Shown: positions 46,371 through 55,012 of the stretch, one piece after another
Layout: each line of letters starts with the position of its first letter
Position numbering within the stretch: the stretch's first letter is position 1
Source of the DNA: Exiguobacterium algae
GTDB lineage: Bacteria; Bacillota; Bacilli; Exiguobacteriales; Exiguobacteriaceae
Assembly (NCBI RefSeq): GCF_018617875.1
Contig: NZ_JACSKZ010000001.1
Span: 496,001-560,000, forward strand
Reading direction: 5' to 3'
Length of the DNA stretch: 64,000 bases
Notes under the pieces: generated by a model
What the model was told of the DNA's origin: nothing
The model's input: only the letters and a program-made list of their open reading frames with translations
Database searches by the model: none
Position numbers and translations under genes: made by a program

Positions 46371-47615
46371 TCAAAATGTCGTGAAGGGTCGCTGATGACG
46401 GATTTCGTACACAGTTTTCCCGGCGATTTCATTAAGAATGATCGCATTCCGATACACAGCCATCCCCAAATTCGTCGCCGCCGGACCGTGCGAATGTTCG
46501 AGATTCGTGTGGGTGAACAGCTTCCCGCGCAGTGGTTCGCTCGTAGCGAGGTCATATCGCGCCTGAACTTTCCATTCTGTTTTGGTTTCCCACTGGATTG
46601 GGAGATGCGAAACCCAATCCGGAATTACCGGTCGATAGCCCGTCGCGGCAACGACGGCATCGTATTTCCCTTCAAAGTCTTGATTCGTGTACTGGTGTGT
46701 CCCCTTTACTACATACGCCCCATCCACATGTCGGACCTGGTCCACTTCGATCTGCGTCAAAAGCTTCGTTTTTTGATCGTCCCCGTCTGCCGTCCGTTGA
46801 TACAACGTCTCATACACTGCCGTCAACGTATCCGGATTGACCCCGTTACGAAAGCGTTCGAACGAGGCGCTCAATTGTTGTCTTGCCTCATAAGACAGCG
46901 CGTGAAAATACTCGACATAGTCCAAACTAAAGATTTCTTCGCCGAGTTTCCCCGCTTCAAGTGATTCGTAGACGTCCGACCGCGTTACCCAATCAACGGT
47001 CTGGCTCGAATCCGAGGAACGAAGCAAATCCAAATAGACTTCCGCAGCACTTTGACCGCTCCCGATCACCACGACCCGTTCAGCTGTTCTTAACCGGTCA
47101 CGGTTCATCAGATATTCACTCGTATGCACGACCTTTTCAAACGAATCGGGGACGAGGGGGGCAGAGCCTGTTCCGATGACCACGTGTTTGGCATGAACCT
47201 TCTCTTCCCCTTTGCCGGTCCGGACCGTGACGACAAACCCGTCCCCGTCCTCGCGCACGTCCGTGACACGGCTCGAAAAATGAATCGACTCGAGTTGATG
47301 CGCCACCCACTTCAAATAGCGATTGTATTCCTGTCTCGGAATGACCATGCTTTCTTGAATAATGAACGTCTGCAGTCTTCCTGCCTGTTTTAAATAATGT
47401 AAATAACTATAAGGGCTTGTCGGGTCAGCAGGTGTGACCAGATCAAACAGGTAGTGTGTCTGCATCGTCATCCCTTCGATGAGCATCCCTTCATGCCAAA
47501 TCAGTTGGTCCCGTTGTTCAAAGCAAATCCCCTTCAACGGAGTCGATTCATGGAGCGCCATCAATCCTAAGTTATACGGGCCACAGCCGACTGCTACGAA
47601 ATCATATTGTTCCAT
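46371..47615 (-). CDS. L-lysine N6 / L-ornithine N5-monooxygenase (IucD/SidA/PvdA family)
   Basis: Flavin- and NADPH-dependent N-hydroxylase of the type that starts hydroxamate siderophore synthesis. 414 residues from ATG 47615; GTG 47624, behind AAGGAGG, is an alternative. Motifs: FAD site VAVGCGPYNLGLMAL, the substrate-region FEQRDQLIWHEGMLI and MQTHYLFDLV, the NADPH site VVIGSGQSAAEVY and the C-terminal AATGYRP. No NIS synthetase, NRPS or siderophore transport gene is in the window, so its pathway is unknown. It follows yugH after a terminator. Confidence 0.9.
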   Translation of the reverse strand: MEQYDFVAVGCGPYNLGLMALHESTPLKGICFEQRDQLIWHEGMLIEGMTMQTHYLFDLVTPADPTSPYSYLHYLKQAGRLQTFIIQESMVIPRQEYNRYLKWVAHQLESIHFSSRVTDVREDGDGFVVTVRTGKGEEKVHAKHVVIGTGSAPLVPDSFEKVVHTSEYLMNRDRLRTAERVVVIGSGQSAAEVYLDLLRSSDSSQTVDWVTRSDVYESLEAGKLGEEIFSLDYVEYFHALSYEARQQLSASFERFRNGVNPDTLTAVYETLYQRTADGDDQKTKLLTQIEVDQVRHVDGAYVVKGTHQYTNQDFEGKYDAVVAATGYRPVIPDWVSHLPIQWETKTEWKVQARYDLATSEPLRGKLFTHTNLEHSHGPAATNLGMAVYRNAIILNEIAGKTVYEIRHQRPFTTF

Positions 47616-47663
47616 CCTATTCACCTCGCCCTCCTTTTCCCCTTTACTATTCCAATAAAACGC

Positions 47664-47693
47664 CAAAAGACTCTCATTGCTGAGAGTCTTTTA
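47664..47693 (-). terminator. Terminator overlapping the yugH stop
   Basis: AAAAGACTCTCA/TGAGAGTCTTTT with a 4-base loop. The yugH TGA lies in it. The N-hydroxylase gene follows, so that gene needs its own promoter in the short gap. Confidence 0.8.
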
Positions 47694-48858
47694 CTGTCGT
47701 CACTTCAAATTGTTTCATGAAGCGATCGATTCGGCGAATCGCTTCTTGTAACTGTTCGATGGAGGTCGCATAGCTGGCCCGAACGAAGCCTTCCCCACTC
47801 TCACCGAACGCATTTCCCGGGACGACGGCCACCCGTTCTTCAAGCAACAGGCGTTCCGCAAACTCCTCACTCGTCAGTCCGGTATGCCGGATCGACGGGA
47901 ATGCATAAAACGCTCCACCCGGAACGTGCGTCGGTAGTCCTGCATCGTTCAGCGCTTGGATGAAGTAGTTCCGACGTTGCCGGTAACTCTTCACCATTTT
48001 CGGAACGTGTTGCTGACGCGTCTTCAACGCCTCGAGCCCGCCAAACTGCACGAGTGTCGGTGCACACATCATGCCATATTGATGGACCTTCAGCATTTCC
48101 CGCGTCACGACTTCCGGAGCACACGTGAATCCGAGACGCCACCCTGTCATCGCGAACGCTTTAGAGAAACCGTTAATGACAATCGTCCGGTCTCGCATAT
48201 CATGTAACGTCGCAAAACTGACGAACGGTTCGTCATAACAGAGCTCCGCGTAGATCTCATCACTGACGACCCATAAATCATGCTTTGTGGCGAGTTCTGC
48301 GATTTCTGATAGCTCTTCTCCTGTCATCGTGGCTCCCGTCGGGTTGGAAGGGAAGCAGAGCAGGATGGCTTTTGTCCGTTCCGTGATGGCCGCCTCTACG
48401 TCCTCACGTTTCAAGCGGAATCCCGACTCGGCGCGGCAGGCGACCGGCACCACTTTCCCTCCTGCCATTTCGATTAAAGGACCGTACGAGACAAAGGCCG
48501 GCTCCACGACAACGACCTCGTCCCCAGGGTTCAACAAGGAACGAAAGGCAATGTCCAGTGCTTGTGAGGCGCCTGTCGTCACAATCACCTCGGTCGTCGG
48601 ATCATACGAAACTTGGAACTGTTCCTTCATATAATTAGAAATTTCATGACGAAGTTCGATGAGCCCGGCATTCGCGCTATAGGCGGTGTATCCTTCCTCA
48701 AGAGCAGCATAGCTGGCTTCCCGAACATTCCATGGCGTGATGAAATCCGGTTCTCCCACCCCGAGAGAGACGACGTTTTCCATCGTTTGCGCCAAATCAA
48801 AGAAGCGGCGAATACCCGAAGGCTTCATTGAAACGACTTGATTGGATAATGATTTCAT
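47674..48858 (-). CDS. yugH: PLP-dependent aminotransferase, class I (YugH/PatA-like)
   Basis: 394 residues of the fold-type I aminotransferase family. The PLP lysine is in INGFSKAFAMTGWRLG (SKAF). Other motifs are SLGVGEPDF, CFPSNPTGATM (Asn contacting PLP) and VVSDEIYAEL (Asp pairing with the pyridine nitrogen). The substrate is probably an aromatic or branched amino acid, unproven. Its ATG overlaps the yugG stop as ATGA. The yugG-yugH pair suggests control by the Lrp-type regulator. Confidence 0.92.
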   Translation of the reverse strand: MKSLSNQVVSMKPSGIRRFFDLAQTMENVVSLGVGEPDFITPWNVREASYAALEEGYTAYSANAGLIELRHEISNYMKEQFQVSYDPTTEVIVTTGASQALDIAFRSLLNPGDEVVVVEPAFVSYGPLIEMAGGKVVPVACRAESGFRLKREDVEAAITERTKAILLCFPSNPTGATMTGEELSEIAELATKHDLWVVSDEIYAELCYDEPFVSFATLHDMRDRTIVINGFSKAFAMTGWRLGFTCAPEVVTREMLKVHQYGMMCAPTLVQFGGLEALKTRQQHVPKMVKSYRQRRNYFIQALNDAGLPTHVPGGAFYAFPSIRHTGLTSEEFAERLLLEERVAVVPGNAFGESGEGFVRASYATSIEQLQEAIRRIDRFMKQFEVTTVKDSQQ

Positions 48859-49349
48859 GGCGTGATATTCAATCGTTTATCTTCGGTTTGCGGGGTGAAC
48901 AGGATGCCATCATGCTTATACGTCTTCAATTTGAAGTGCGTCGTCGTCGACAGGACCGAATCAAGCGGCGACAACTTGTCCGAGACGAACGATGCGACAT
49001 CTTGAAGTGAATTTGCCCGAATGACCACCTGCAAATCGTATGCGCCGGACATGAGATAAAGCGCCGTCACTTCAGGGAACCGGTAAATCCGCTCCGCCAC
49101 ATCATCAAATCCACGTCCACGCTTCGGCGTGACTTTGACATCGATAAACGCGGTCACGTCATGGCGATTGATTTTTTGCCAGTTGACCATCGCCCGGAAA
49201 CCGAGCAAAATGCCGTCTGCCTTGAACTTTTCGAGCATTCCTTCGACCGTCTTTTCGTCGACTCCCAACATGTTAGCCAACAATCTGGTCTCCAAATACC
49301 CTTTCTCCTCCAAAATCTCCAATAGTTCTAGTTCTTGTGATGAGTACAT
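48855..49349 (-). CDS. yugG: Lrp/AsnC-family transcriptional regulator YugG
   Basis: 164 residues. An N-terminal helix-turn-helix (LLEILEEKGYLETRLLANML, then GVDEKTVEGMLEKF) and a C-terminal RAM domain (AFIDVKVTPKRGRGFDDVAE; YLMSGAYDLQVVIR). It probably responds to an amino acid and controls the coupled aminotransferase. ATG 49349 follows AAGGAG. It overlaps the upstream glycosyltransferase by 22 bases. Confidence 0.9.
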   Translation of the reverse strand: MYSSQELELLEILEEKGYLETRLLANMLGVDEKTVEGMLEKFKADGILLGFRAMVNWQKINRHDVTAFIDVKVTPKRGRGFDDVAERIYRFPEVTALYLMSGAYDLQVVIRANSLQDVASFVSDKLSPLDSVLSTTTHFKLKTYKHDGILFTPQTEDKRLNITP

Positions 49350-50152
49350 GATCCATCTCCTTCCGTTCTTCCGGGAAAGTCTCCCGTGAACGTTCTCTCT
49401 GTCTCTCTTCTATAGCCTCGCCGTTCAGCCTGGACGATATGAAAGTTCTTCATTTCCATATTCTCCAGTCCATGCTTCAAACAAAATCGTTCAAAGTAAC
49501 GGCGTCTCGTATCATCCTGTTTTGCCGATAAGTTATCGTGTCCATTGAAAGCATAGAGCACAGTGGCCCGTGCAGGATGGGCGATTTCAAACTGCTTCAT
49601 GACTCTGAGAAAGAAATCCCAGTCCCAGTAGTTATATACGTCTTCATCAAACGGTCCGATTGCATCGTGGATCGACTTCCGATACATCGTGCCGGAAGGG
49701 ATGAAGGTCGAGTCTTGCCTGAATCGTTCGACATCGAATGCATAGGCGAACGGCTCCCAGTCTGTGACGACACGACGGCCATCTTGCCAGTTGAACCGAA
49801 ACAATTCCGCATCGGTATAGACGAGATCTGCCGTTTCGAGGTCGCGTAGTCCTTCTTCGATGTGACCCGGCATCAACAGGTCATCGTCATCTAACAATAA
49901 AATGATGTCCCCTTTTGCCTCAGCGACTCCCAGGTTTCTTGCCCGCACGTGATGATTTTCTTTCAATTCAATCAATCGGACGTTCAATTGATTCAAAAAA
50001 GGCGCCAAAAGATGTTGTTTTGGCGGCCCTTCATTATTGATGATCAAAACCTCAAACTGTTTGAACGTCTGGACCGTCAAACTTTCAAGCAGTTCCGTTA
50101 ATTCTGCCTCACGTGAATGGGCGGGAATCACGATGGTGACCATGGGTGTCAT
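49328..50152 (-). CDS. Glycosyltransferase family 2
   Basis: 274 residues of the GT-A fold. N-terminus PMVTIVIPAHSREAELTELL, the metal-binding motif in IILLLDDDDLLMPGHIE, and the acceptor-site region YNYWDWDFFLRVM. No membrane segment is evident. The acceptor is unknown. Its ATG overlaps the stop of nfu as ATGA, and its end overlaps yugG by 22 bases, an odd placement for a sugar transferase between an Fe-S protein gene and an Lrp regulator. Confidence 0.85.
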   Translation of the reverse strand: MTPMVTIVIPAHSREAELTELLESLTVQTFKQFEVLIINNEGPPKQHLLAPFLNQLNVRLIELKENHHVRARNLGVAEAKGDIILLLDDDDLLMPGHIEEGLRDLETADLVYTDAELFRFNWQDGRRVVTDWEPFAYAFDVERFRQDSTFIPSGTMYRKSIHDAIGPFDEDVYNYWDWDFFLRVMKQFEIAHPARATVLYAFNGHDNLSAKQDDTRRRYFERFCLKHGLENMEMKNFHIVQAERRGYRRETERTFTGDFPGRTEGDGSCTHHKN

Positions 50153-50397
50153 GCGCGATACGCTGTCTCGACGTGTGGGAGAATCGCTTCCCAGCTCACG
50201 TCTCCTTCTTTCGAGACGGTAACGAAATCACCGTAGGCGAAGACGCTCTCGACGCCTTCGATCTCAACGAGTTTTGCGAGGAGCGGCTGGTCTGTCGATT
50301 CGCCCGCTTTCACACTTTGACTTTTATCGCCGAACACATTTTCAGGTAATGTGATCTTCATGGCATTTGGGTTTGGTGTCGGATCAATTCGTAACAT
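50149..50397 (-). CDS. Nfu N-terminal-domain protein (scaffold-like)
   Basis: 82 residues forming only the Nfu_N domain (IDPTPNPNAMKITLPENVFG; VFAYGDFVTVSKEGDVSWE). The C-terminal CxxC NifU domain that binds the cluster is missing, and there is no cysteine in the protein. Stand-alone Nfu_N proteins are common in Firmicutes; their role in Fe-S delivery is not established. ATG 50397 follows AAAGGAGGAA. It is 15 bases downstream of yugE. Confidence 0.88.
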   Translation of the reverse strand: MLRIDPTPNPNAMKITLPENVFGDKSQSVKAGESTDQPLLAKLVEIEGVESVFAYGDFVTVSKEGDVSWEAILPHVETAYRA

Positions 50398-50412
50398 AGG
50401 ATAGTTCCTCCT

Positions 50413-50646
50413 TTATAGTTGGCAAGACGACGATGACTTCAGTAAGGCAACCGCCATCTTGTGTGTTTCTTGTTCATTTGGACAATCGCCGAACGAATCG
50501 AGAAGCGTCTGTCGAATCAAATGATGAAGCTGGTCCACAGAGTCCGTATAGGTAAGCGCGAGCAGGATGTCGTCGAACTCTGGTCCATATGAACCGCACC
50601 CGTATCCGAGTGGGTCCCATGCTAATAATAAATCTTCTGTACGCAC
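50413..50646 (-). CDS. yugE: DUF1871 family protein YugE
   Basis: 77 residues, small helical cytosolic protein of the DUF1871 family, function unknown. The family feature is the N-terminal LLLAWDPLGYGCGSYGPEFDD. GTG at 50646 has GAAGGG eight bases upstream. It heads the overlapping run yugE-nfu-GT2-yugG-yugH. Confidence 0.85.
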   Translation of the reverse strand: MRTEDLLLAWDPLGYGCGSYGPEFDDILLALTYTDSVDQLHHLIRQTLLDSFGDCPNEQETHKMAVALLKSSSSCQL

Positions 50647-50758
50647 TTTTAAAACCCTTCTTTTTTCAATAGATTTTCGTCCTTACACCCCAATCTACCT
50701 CACTTTTACCAGAGATACCAGACTTGACAATCTGTCCATCGCTTTCTTTCTTCATGAA

Positions 50759-50774
50759 GCACTATATATAGTAT
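50759..50774. promoter_or_regulatory. NrdR-box-like palindrome
   Basis: GCACTATATATAGTAT contains the perfect 12-base palindrome ACTATATATAGT and closely matches the NrdR operator. It lies 400 bases before nrdE and 54 bases before the small ORF at 50828, with a TTCAGCC/GGCTGAA hairpin just after it. Confidence 0.55.
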
Positions 50775-50804
50775 TTCAGCCGATGCAGGAATTTTTGGGC
50801 TGAA
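50775..50804 (+). other. Hairpin TTCAGCC/GGCTGAA
   Basis: A 7-bp perfect stem with a 16-base loop, directly after the NrdR-like box and not followed by a T-run. Role unknown; it may sit at the 5' end of a leader transcript. Confidence 0.35.
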
Positions 50805-50827
50805 GGACAAATAATAGGGGAATCAAA

Positions 50828-50911
50828 ATGAAAATTTTACGTCCCACCTACTCTCCGATCGAACCACCACTCAAAATCTTTTTAAGAAAAAAGGATATTC
50901 CGTTTGCGTAA
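50828..50911 (+). CDS. Candidate 27-residue small ORF in the nrdE upstream region
   Basis: Encodes a proline-rich, basic peptide starting MKILRPTYSPIEPP and ending KDIPFA. An AGGGG site lies seven bases before the ATG. It could be a leader peptide or chance. The remaining part of the 520-base gap (50912-51056 and beyond) is AT-rich with no other gene that I can support. Confidence 0.35.
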   Translation: MKILRPTYSPIEPPLKIFLRKKDIPFA

Positions 50912-51056
50912 TTGTTTTTTTTCATCTCAAATTTTGTCTCAAATCGGCTCACGAAGCCCTTTTAGAGCAAAAGAAAAATCTCACGTCATCGTTTCGCGAA
51001 AGTCAAGCATTGAAAAACTAAATATGGGTGATTTATGATTAAAAAGAGATAAAAAC

Positions 51057-51104
51057 GTCAATATATAGTTAAAGGGAAAATACTTTTCAAACTGTATATT
51101 TCGT
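51057..51104 (+). promoter_or_regulatory. Pair of NrdR-like elements upstream of nrdE
   Basis: GTCAATATATAGTTA (51057-51071) shares the ATATATAGT core with the box at 50759. ACTGTATATTTCGT (51091-51104) is a weaker copy. Their centres are about 33 bases apart, roughly three helical turns, the usual NrdR geometry. Confidence 0.4.
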
Positions 51105-51109
51105 CTATA

Positions 51110-51137
51110 TTGAGAATCTACATTATATTTTGATAAT
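51110..51137 (+). promoter_or_regulatory. Promoter of nrdEIF
   Basis: TTGAGA (51110-51115), 16-base spacer, GATAAT (51132-51137), 29 bases before the nrdE start. Confidence 0.6.
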
Positions 51138-51166
51138 GTCCACATCTACAAAAGGAGTGATCGATT

Positions 51167-53434
51167 TTGACATCCCCTATCCAACACGAGACGATGTTAC
51201 CTGCGTCACCAACGCTAGCTGACGTCACGTCTCTTATTCAATCCATCCAGACGAGATATCCTCATTTAAGTGTCAAACGCTACGAAGAGCGGGCAATCCG
51301 TGCGCTTGAGTCAAAAACACTGACACAAGATGTAGTATATGACCTTTTGACGATGCACGCCCTCGATATGCTGAAGGCGGAAGAACCGGACTGGACGTTC
51401 GTCGCAACGGAGATGTATTTAAATCGACTCTACTTGGAGGCTGCACGTAACCGAGGCTACGAGGCTTCAATGCGATACGGCAACCTTTATTCACTGATCA
51501 ATACGTTGACGGAAAAACGAATCTTCACACCGGCCCTGCTCGAAACTTATTCGAAAGAGGAAATCGACCATCTTGAAACGTTAATCGACCCTTCAAGAGA
51601 CCGCCTGTTCACGTATATCGGTCTCCGTACTTTGTCTGACCGTTATCTCGGGCGTGACCACGTGAAGAACTTGTACGAGCTCCCTCAAGAACGCTTCATG
51701 GTCATCGCCATGACGCTCATGCAAAAAGAAAATGCTAAAACACGTGTCAAACTGGTTGAAGAAGCGTATTGGGCGCTCTCGAACTTATATATGACGGTCG
51801 CGACTCCGACTCTATCGAACGCAGGTAAGTCTTACGGCCAGCTCAGCTCATGTTTCATCGACACGGTAGACGATTCGCTCCGGGGAATTTACGACTCGAA
51901 TACAGATGTGGCGACCTTATCAAAAGGTGGCGGCGGAATTGGCGTCTACCTTGGCAAAATTCGCTCTCGCGGCAGCGACATCAAAGGATTCAAAGGAGTC
52001 TCCAGCGGAGCGCTTCCATGGATGAAGCAGCTGAACAACACGGCCGTCTCGGTTGACCAGCTCGGTATGCGTCAAGGATCGATTGCCGTCTATCTAGACA
52101 TTTGGCACAAAGATATCTTCGAATTCCTCGATGCGAAATTGAACAACGGGGACGAACGACTCCGTACCCATGACTTGTTCACAGGCGTTTGTCTTCCGGA
52201 TTTATTCATGCGCACGGTCGAAGAACGCGGGGAATGGCACTTGTTCGATCCACACGAAATCCGGACGGTAATGGGCTTCAGCCTGGAAGATTTCTATGAC
52301 GAGACAGAGAATGGCGGATCGTTCACAGAAAAATACATGCAATGTGTCAATACACCGGAGCTGTCTCGTGTGACGGTTCCAGCCATCGATCTTGTCAAAC
52401 GCTACATGCGTTCACAACTCGAGACCGGGACACCTTACATGTTCTTCCGCGACGCCGTGAACCGTGCCAACCCGAATAAACATGCCGGCATGATTTATAG
52501 TTCAAATCTCTGTTCGGAGATTGCTCAAAACATGTCCGCTACGACGATTGAAGAAGAATATACACAGGACGGGAAAATCGTCATCACGAAAACACCTGGC
52601 GATTTCGTCGTCTGTAACTTGAGTTCGATCGCACTCGCCCGGGCGGTGAAGTCAGACGTGCTCGAACGACTCATCCCAATCCAAATGCGGATGCTTGATA
52701 ATGTCATCGACTTAAACACGATTGAAGTCCCGCAAGCGATGATCACCAATCAAAAGTATCGCGCTGTCGGACTTGGAACATTTGGCTGGCACCACCTCCT
52801 CGCCCTCGAAGGCATCCGTTGGGAGTCCGTGGACGCAGTTCAATACGCTGAGAAATTGTATGAAAAAATCGCCTACTTGACGATTCAAGCCTCGATGGAA
52901 CTGGCGAAAGAAAAAGGGGCCTTCGGCGTATTCGAAGGATCGGAGTGGCATACAGGTGAATACTTCACGCGCCGTAACTACCGCTCGCACGACGAATTGG
53001 ACTGGGATGGCCTCGCGGCTGAAGTTCATCGCCATGGTGTTCGCAACGCCTATATGATGGCTGTCGCCCCGAACTCTTCCACGGCGATCATCGCCGGCAG
53101 TACCGCTTCCATCGATCCGGTTTATAAAAAAGTTTACTCGGAAGAGAAGAAAAACTATAAGATTCCGGTCACTGTACCTGACCTCACACCGGAAACGAAC
53201 TGGTTCTATAAATCCGCCTTTGAAGTCGATCAACTTTGGAGCATCCGTCAAAATGCCGCCCGCCAACGTCACATCGACCAGGCAATCAGCTTCAACCTTT
53301 ACGTGAAAAACGATGTGAAAGCGACCGAATTGCTCTCGATGCACTTAGAAGCATGGTCGCTCGGGATGAAGTCAATCTATTACACCCGTTCGACAACAGT
53401 CGAAGTCGATGAATGTGAGTCTTGTGCCTCATAA
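51167..53434 (+). CDS. nrdE: Ribonucleotide reductase, large (catalytic) subunit
   Basis: Reduces ribonucleoside diphosphates. 755 residues. Active-site residues by position: C229 (SSCFI), N447-C449-E451 (SNLCSE), C483 (VCNLSS), the tyrosine dyad Y738-Y739 and the tail cysteines C750 and C753. The N-terminal 120 residues are not an ATP-cone, so overall activity control by dATP through a cone is unlikely. The sequence is closer to NrdA-type than to B. subtilis NrdE, yet its partners are NrdI and NrdF, as in class Ib. Start is TTG at 51167, nine bases after AAAGGAG. Confidence 0.92.
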   Translation: MTSPIQHETMLPASPTLADVTSLIQSIQTRYPHLSVKRYEERAIRALESKTLTQDVVYDLLTMHALDMLKAEEPDWTFVATEMYLNRLYLEAARNRGYEASMRYGNLYSLINTLTEKRIFTPALLETYSKEEIDHLETLIDPSRDRLFTYIGLRTLSDRYLGRDHVKNLYELPQERFMVIAMTLMQKENAKTRVKLVEEAYWALSNLYMTVATPTLSNAGKSYGQLSSCFIDTVDDSLRGIYDSNTDVATLSKGGGGIGVYLGKIRSRGSDIKGFKGVSSGALPWMKQLNNTAVSVDQLGMRQGSIAVYLDIWHKDIFEFLDAKLNNGDERLRTHDLFTGVCLPDLFMRTVEERGEWHLFDPHEIRTVMGFSLEDFYDETENGGSFTEKYMQCVNTPELSRVTVPAIDLVKRYMRSQLETGTPYMFFRDAVNRANPNKHAGMIYSSNLCSEIAQNMSATTIEEEYTQDGKIVITKTPGDFVVCNLSSIALARAVKSDVLERLIPIQMRMLDNVIDLNTIEVPQAMITNQKYRAVGLGTFGWHHLLALEGIRWESVDAVQYAEKLYEKIAYLTIQASMELAKEKGAFGVFEGSEWHTGEYFTRRNYRSHDELDWDGLAAEVHRHGVRNAYMMAVAPNSSTAIIAGSTASIDPVYKKVYSEEKKNYKIPVTVPDLTPETNWFYKSAFEVDQLWSIRQNAARQRHIDQAISFNLYVKNDVKATELLSMHLEAWSLGMKSIYYTRSTTVEVDECESCAS

Positions 53435-53465
53435 CGATTTGAAATGAAGAAAGGTGGTTAGACCG

Positions 53466-53972
53466 ATGAACATTGCGATTGTGTACAGTTCGATGAGCGG
53501 AAATACCGAAGAGGTCGCCTCGCTCGTCGAGACCACACACCGGCATCGAGGAGATCAGGTCAGTCGTTTCGAAGCAGACCGGATCGGACCGCGTGAAGCT
53601 TCTGCGCTTGCGTCATTCGACCTCGTTTACTTCGGTTCTTATACTTGGGCGGACGGCGTATTGCCTGACGAGATGAAGGATACGTTCCGTCTCATATTAA
53701 AAGAGCTGAACGTGCCGATTCGTCAGGCGGCCGTCTTCGGAACAGGCGACAAAATGTTCGTCCACTTCTGCCGTGCCGTCGACGAGATGGCCTACCACCT
53801 TTCAAGGTACGGGGTTCCACTTGCGGGGGAGCTGCTCAAAATCGAACAGTCACCGCGTAACCAACCGTTCAATGTCCGTCATTGGGCAGAACGGATGGCT
53901 CATCATGTAGAAGAAGGAGTTCATCACTATGTCGATTCAAAAAATCAAACTATTGTCGCCCAAACATCCTAA
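53466..53972 (+). CDS. nrdI: NrdI flavodoxin-like maturation protein
   Basis: 168 residues. The FMN-binding loop is YSSMSGNTEEVA near the N-terminus, and VYFGSYTWADG is the second loop. NrdI supplies oxidant to assemble the dimanganese-tyrosyl cofactor of NrdF, so its presence marks a class Ib system. ATG 53466 lies nine bases after AAAGGTGG. It overlaps nrdF by 44 bases. Confidence 0.93.
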   Translation: MNIAIVYSSMSGNTEEVASLVETTHRHRGDQVSRFEADRIGPREASALASFDLVYFGSYTWADGVLPDEMKDTFRLILKELNVPIRQAAVFGTGDKMFVHFCRAVDEMAYHLSRYGVPLAGELLKIEQSPRNQPFNVRHWAERMAHHVEEGVHHYVDSKNQTIVAQTS

Positions 53973-54969
53973 CCGGGCGACTGCCATCATCGGTGGCGAA
54001 ACGAGTTCCATCGTCAATTGGAATGACATCGCCTACCCTCAGTTTTATACGATCTACAAGCAATTGCTTTCGAACTTTTGGATTCCGGATGAGATCTCGA
54101 TGTCGAAAGACATGCAACAATGGCCGCAACTGACAGAACGGGAGCAGGATGCATTCAAACGCATCATCGGTCTGTTATCGATTCTCGATTCGGTACAAAC
54201 CCGCTACATTTTGGAGTCTTCGATGTTTTCATCCGACGCATCGGTCCATGCCGTCCTCGCTGTCATCGCCCAGCAAGAGGTCGTGCATAATCAATCATAC
54301 AGCTATGTATTATCGAGCCTTGTCCCGCTTTCTGAACAAAACCGTATCTTCGATATCGCAAAAGACGATGACATGGTCATGAAACGTAACCAGTTCATTT
54401 TGGACCTATACGAGGCTTTCCGCGCCGAGCCAAATGCCGAGAACTTCGCGAAGTCGCTCGTCGCGTCGGTCATTCTGGAAGGAATCAACTTCTACTCAGG
54501 ATTCGCCTACTTCTACAATCTCGCCCGTCATCAGAAAATGGTCGGAACGTCGACGATGATCAGTTACATTCAACGGGATGAGATGCAACACTCGTACTTC
54601 ATCAGTCAATTGCTCCGGGCTGTCCTGACAGAGAATCCGAAAATCGATGCGGACGGTCAATTCAGCCAATTCGTCTACGACACGATGGCACAAGCGGTCG
54701 ACCTTGAGATTGAATGGTGTGAATATGTTCTCCGCGACCTCGATGGACTCGATGTGAGCGAGATGCGTGACTACGTCAAATACTTGGCGAACAAACGGTT
54801 ACGCGTAATCGGTCTTAATGATTTGTATGAAGGATTTGACGAAGACGTCATGCCTTGGATCCGCGCCTATTCCGATGATTCTCTCAACGCGACGAAATCA
54901 GATTTCTTCGAACAAAAATCACGTTCCTACGCAAAAGTAACCGATGCGAACGGGTTTGATGATTTGTAA
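53929..54969 (+). CDS. nrdF: Ribonucleotide reductase, small (radical) subunit, class Ib
   Basis: 346 residues. Metal ligands and radical site: D87 (SILDSVQ), E117 and H120 (AQQEVVHNQ), Tyr radical candidate Y124 (NQSYSY), then the glutamate in VILEGINFYSG, and the E and H in RDEMQHSYF. All six expected ligands are visible. ATG 53929 follows AAGAAGGAG. It is the last gene of nrdEIF. Confidence 0.95.
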   Translation: MSIQKIKLLSPKHPNRATAIIGGETSSIVNWNDIAYPQFYTIYKQLLSNFWIPDEISMSKDMQQWPQLTEREQDAFKRIIGLLSILDSVQTRYILESSMFSSDASVHAVLAVIAQQEVVHNQSYSYVLSSLVPLSEQNRIFDIAKDDDMVMKRNQFILDLYEAFRAEPNAENFAKSLVASVILEGINFYSGFAYFYNLARHQKMVGTSTMISYIQRDEMQHSYFISQLLRAVLTENPKIDADGQFSQFVYDTMAQAVDLEIEWCEYVLRDLDGLDVSEMRDYVKYLANKRLRVIGLNDLYEGFDEDVMPWIRAYSDDSLNATKSDFFEQKSRSYAKVTDANGFDDL

Positions 54970-54976
54970 TACCCAG

Positions 54977-55006
54977 GACGAACCGATGAACCGGTTCGTC
55001 TTTTTC
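54977..55006 (+). terminator. Terminator of nrdEIF
   Basis: GACGAACC/GGTTCGTC followed by TTTTTCTT. Confidence 0.88.
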
Positions 55007-55012
55007 TTCACG

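Noticed and set aside
52712-53344. 210-codon minus-strand ORF inside nrdE
   Set aside because: Antisense shadow of a strongly conserved gene, with no start signal.
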